Source: a virus | Direction: 5' to 3' (one strand) | Length of the DNA stretch: 41,870 nucleotides | IMG/VR virus record: IMGVR_UViG_3300030090_004264 | Coordinates: 1 to 41,870 of that record | In this document: piece after piece, positions 40,142-41,870 of the stretch | Numbering within the stretch: position 1 is the first letter of the stretch | Layout: each line of letters opens with the position of its first letter | Notes under the pieces: model-generated | The model's database searches: none | Seen by the model: only the letters and a program-made list of their open reading frames with translations | Told to the model about the DNA's origin: nothing | Program-made: the position numbers and the translations under genes

Positions 40142-40390
40142 TCATTCCCCTGTTGCTGCGCCCCCAAATAAATTAGGTGCGGTAACGTGCACGTCTCTAC
40201 GTATGTCTTCTTCTTTAGTATCTGTTGCAGGGTCGGCGATATCAGCTTCTACTTCTTCATGAGAGCTATATTCATGTCCTGTTTTTGTATTTGTAACCGT
40301 TGTTTCGACCTTAGCACTATAAACAGGTATTTGTTTACCCTCTATTGTGTCATATCGTAGAAGCACTGGTTCGTCTACAATCTTTGCCAT
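40142..40390 (-). CDS. 82-aa small virion-block protein
   Basis: Soluble, acidic: PVLLRYDTIEGKQIPVYSAK, HEYSSHEEVEADIADPATD, ending VTAPNLFGGAATGE. Two-stranded beta N-terminal part with an acidic tail. It is 3 bases from the 427-aa start. Unknown function. Confidence 0.6.
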   Translation of the reverse strand: MAKIVDEPVLLRYDTIEGKQIPVYSAKVETTVTNTKTGHEYSSHEEVEADIADPATDTKEEDIRRDVHVTAPNLFGGAATGE

Positions 40391-40434
40391 AATATAGTTT
40401 TATAGGCTTAAAACTAGGAAATCAATAGGTTATT

Positions 40435-40968
40435 CTACTCAAAATTCATATATAAGTTCCCTGCTATGGATATAGCGTCACTAGTTTTTTTAACAAAATG
40501 TTCTAAATATGACGGAAATAGAATTATTTGATTTTCTCTACATTGAGGTCTAAAGCTATATCCACCAAATAAATTGATTTTACTTTCGTCATCATAGTAA
40601 TATGACTCTATAGCTGTGGCATTAGGATTAGAAAATACAACATTGGATTTGTCAATTTTTTTATAAATAATAAAAGATAAATGCGTACCCGCATGAGCGT
40701 GTTGCTCTTGATAATCTGAGTCTCTATAATGATTAACCCAAATATGCTCTAGGTCTAATTTATATCTAGGTAAAACCTCTTTACTTAAAAGTTTAACGAC
40801 CACAGAATACAAATACTCTAGGGACTCGGGTTCTATATTACCATCACTTATAACAGATGTTTTTAACTTAGAGGCAAAACTTTCTTGTAAATTTTCCTCA
40901 TTTATTATTATTTTTTGTGCATCTATATTGCCTATCCATATAGGTATAGAGAATAAATTAAGTTTCAT
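40435..40968 (-). CDS. 2-oxoglutarate/Fe(II) oxygenase-like protein
   Basis: A 177-residue protein matching the small 2OG-FeII_Oxy_5-like pattern: IWVNHYRDSDYQEQHAHAG with His90 and His92, THLSFIIYKK, a variable strand, FRP...NQIILFPSYLEHFVK with His157, and SIAGNLYMNF at the end. These are the metal and double-stranded beta-helix features of the family; the usual HxD/E is replaced by HxH here, as I remember for this subgroup. Substrate unknown; phage relatives are often near structural genes. Might modify virion or host proteins. ATG abuts the 118-aa stop. Confidence 0.65.
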   Translation of the reverse strand: MKLNLFSIPIWIGNIDAQKIIINEENLQESFASKLKTSVISDGNIEPESLEYLYSVVVKLLSKEVLPRYKLDLEHIWVNHYRDSDYQEQHAHAGTHLSFIIYKKIDKSNVVFSNPNATAIESYYYDDESKINLFGGYSFRPQCRENQIILFPSYLEHFVKKTSDAISIAGNLYMNFE

Positions 40969-41324
40969 TACTGTTGTTGTTTAATCTCCAATACAGAAAC
41001 TTCAACCATAGCTCTTGACGCAGCATTTGCTTGAACCTTAAAAGAGTCACCTTCTTGATATACCATGCTACTATTGATGGTATTAGTATTCGAAGCCGAT
41101 ACATCAATTTGAAAAACTTGTAAATCAGCACTACCATTATTATGGTCAACATCTACAGTGACCGCATTCGAGCCATCATAGTTGTGCGTGTTGATTGTTT
41201 TAACAATAAAAGTAGATACAGGAACTGGTGGGGTGGCTGCAACATTAGCAGTAGGCACTGTAAACACGGTCGTCAAATCAGTTGTTGTTAGATTTGCGAT
41301 AAATCTTCTAAATACATCAGCCAT
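40968..41324 (-). CDS. Small beta-rich virion protein (118 aa)
   Basis: TTTDLTTVFTVPTANVAATP, SKF-like STFIVKTINTHNYDGSNAVT, QVFQIDVSASNTNTINSSMV, EGDSFKVQANAASRAMVEVS and ending LEIKQQQ. The TVFTVP...sI.vtN...V-vDv pattern is that of small beta-barrel proteins common in marine phages, often of tail or neck. It is coupled to the 56-aa gene by 8-base overlap. Structural role is inferred from neighbours. Confidence 0.65.
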   Translation of the reverse strand: MADVFRRFIANLTTTDLTTVFTVPTANVAATPPVPVSTFIVKTINTHNYDGSNAVTVDVDHNNGSADLQVFQIDVSASNTNTINSSMVYQEGDSFKVQANAASRAMVEVSVLEIKQQQ

Positions 41325-41487
41325 TTAAAAAAAATGCCCTTCTTGTAGACTCTTCTTGTGTGTCTTGTGTATACTGTGTGTTTAATTGTAAAATCAACTC
41401 TTCAAGTAATCTTATTAATTCAGCAGACTGTTGTTGATCATATTCAGACCTAGGATCAGGAAATCTTGTTATTGTTAACTTAGCCAT
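41317..41487 (-). CDS. 56-aa conserved phage protein (FPDPRSEYD type)
   Basis: The product begins MAKLTITRFPDPRSEYDQQQ, then a helix (SAELIRLLEELILQLNTQYT) and ends QEESTRRAFFLNG. The ITRFPdPRSEYD...N-QYT signature is one I recall in many marine phages and pelagiphages as a short protein of unknown role between structural genes. It overlaps both neighbours (8 and 13 bases), a sign of a real translated gene. Confidence 0.7.
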   Translation of the reverse strand: MAKLTITRFPDPRSEYDQQQSAELIRLLEELILQLNTQYTQDTQEESTRRAFFLNG

Positions 41488-41813
41488 TTTTCATTATCTC
41501 CAGGCACACCGTTTTTAACATGTAATTTAAATTCATTTTCTTCATCTGATATTAGTGATTCTATAAGAGTATAATATATCACATTATGCGTCTCATTACA
41601 TAGTGTTACATCACCTTCTATTTTTATATTTTCTTTTTTCCAATGTCCGGGCTTTTTCAATATTAAATGTAAAAAACCGGGTGATAAACCTATTTGTGTT
41701 TTAGGTTTCATTCTAATATATTTTTGATCATCATAAAAAATATGTATGTTATCATAATTAGACTTCATGTAAGGTTTTTGTTTCCAAATTTTTAGTTCCT
41801 CCAAAGGTTCCAT
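41475..41813 (-). CDS. 112-aa protein, unknown
   Basis: Mixed alpha/beta: LEELKIWKQKPYMKSNYDNI, YIRMKPKTQIGLSPGFLHLI, WKKENIKIEGDVTLC, YYTLIESLISDEENEF. Strand-rich middle suggests a small beta domain. The ATG shares one base with the stop of the gene cut by the right edge, so it belongs to the same operon. No family recognised; structural or host-directed. Confidence 0.55.
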   Translation of the reverse strand: MEPLEELKIWKQKPYMKSNYDNIHIFYDDQKYIRMKPKTQIGLSPGFLHLILKKPGHWKKENIKIEGDVTLCNETHNVIYYTLIESLISDEENEFKLHVKNGVPGDNEKWLS

Positions 41814-41870
41814 TATCTTCTACCATCAGGCTGTATATCAAATCTTTGTGTGCCTAATCTCCATGCGGTG
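41813..41870 (-). CDS. C-terminal end of a gene cut by the right edge
   Basis: The last 18 codons, reading TAWRLGTQRFDIQPDGRR before a TAA that shares a base with the 112-aa ATG. Too short for identification; by place it is a virion protein. Its frame does not join that of the partial gene at the left edge. Confidence 0.55.
   Translation of the reverse strand, partial: TAWRLGTQRFDIQPDGRR

Noticed and set aside
1-41870. Circular closure of the window
   Set aside because: Joining position 41870 to 1 brings the left partial gene into a stop within a few codons and does not match the frame of the right partial gene.
1-41870. Integrase or attachment site, expected if Leu762 polymerase means temperate life
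   Set aside because: No tyrosine or serine recombinase and no tRNA/att repeat seen in the window.

Overview
The window is a 41.9-kb piece of an AT-rich tailed double-stranded DNA phage genome. Its gene set resembles uncultured marine podovirus-like phages of Alphaproteobacteria (SAR11/SAR116-type hosts): family-A DNA polymerase with leucine at the pol I 762 position, archaeo-eukaryotic-type primase, phage GroES, many tiny lysine-rich proteins, glycine-zipper internal virion proteins and a small signal-peptide protein. The host assignment is inferred from gene style only. I see no integrase, RNA polymerase, tRNA, CRISPR array or insertion sequence. Both ends cut through genes, and the two cut genes do not join in one frame, so this is a fragment; the tail-tube and fibre genes are presumably outside it.

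Layout. Almost everything is transcribed leftward (minus strand). From right to left: 41870-31602 is a virion block of small beta-rich proteins, a 2OG-Fe(II) oxygenase-like protein and four large putative internal or ejection proteins. It is followed by a T4-type lysozyme (31122-31583). A three-gene rightward island (28635-31119: SNF2-like helicase, PP-loop sulfotransferase-like protein, small protein) converges on the lysozyme. From a divergent promoter at about 28.6 kb the replication operon runs left: two small proteins, putative SSB, primase, UvrD-type helicase, DNA polymerase (28558-21859). A 300-base non-coding stretch follows. It adjoins a near-perfect sigma70 promoter that drives an early operon of small genes (21488-18608), including a 21-residue membrane peptide, an RHH-type regulator and a 400-bp degenerate 5-nt repeat array. 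A second rightward island (17505-18611) carries a methyltransferase. Next comes packaging: TerS, two PD-(D/E)xK-type nucleases and a 76-aa protein, then two unknown genes, TerL, an 891-aa polyvalent-type protein, portal, basic microproteins, holin, GroES, scaffold, major capsid and decoration-like genes, down to position 1.

How it works together. Early genes probably start from the two consensus host-type promoters (21.5 and 28.6 kb). The packaging/structure region appears to be switched on by a different promoter family: five copies between 14.9 and 15.7 kb with a GACCCC box exactly 17 bp from a TAATAT-like box (intact in four copies), an upstream AAATCC box and GC-rich inverted sequence just downstream. 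A cluster of ACGTTAC/GTAACGT sites upstream of terS may be an operator or iteron set. The two most unusual non-coding signals are that promoter family and the pentanucleotide array at 19.29-19.69 kb.
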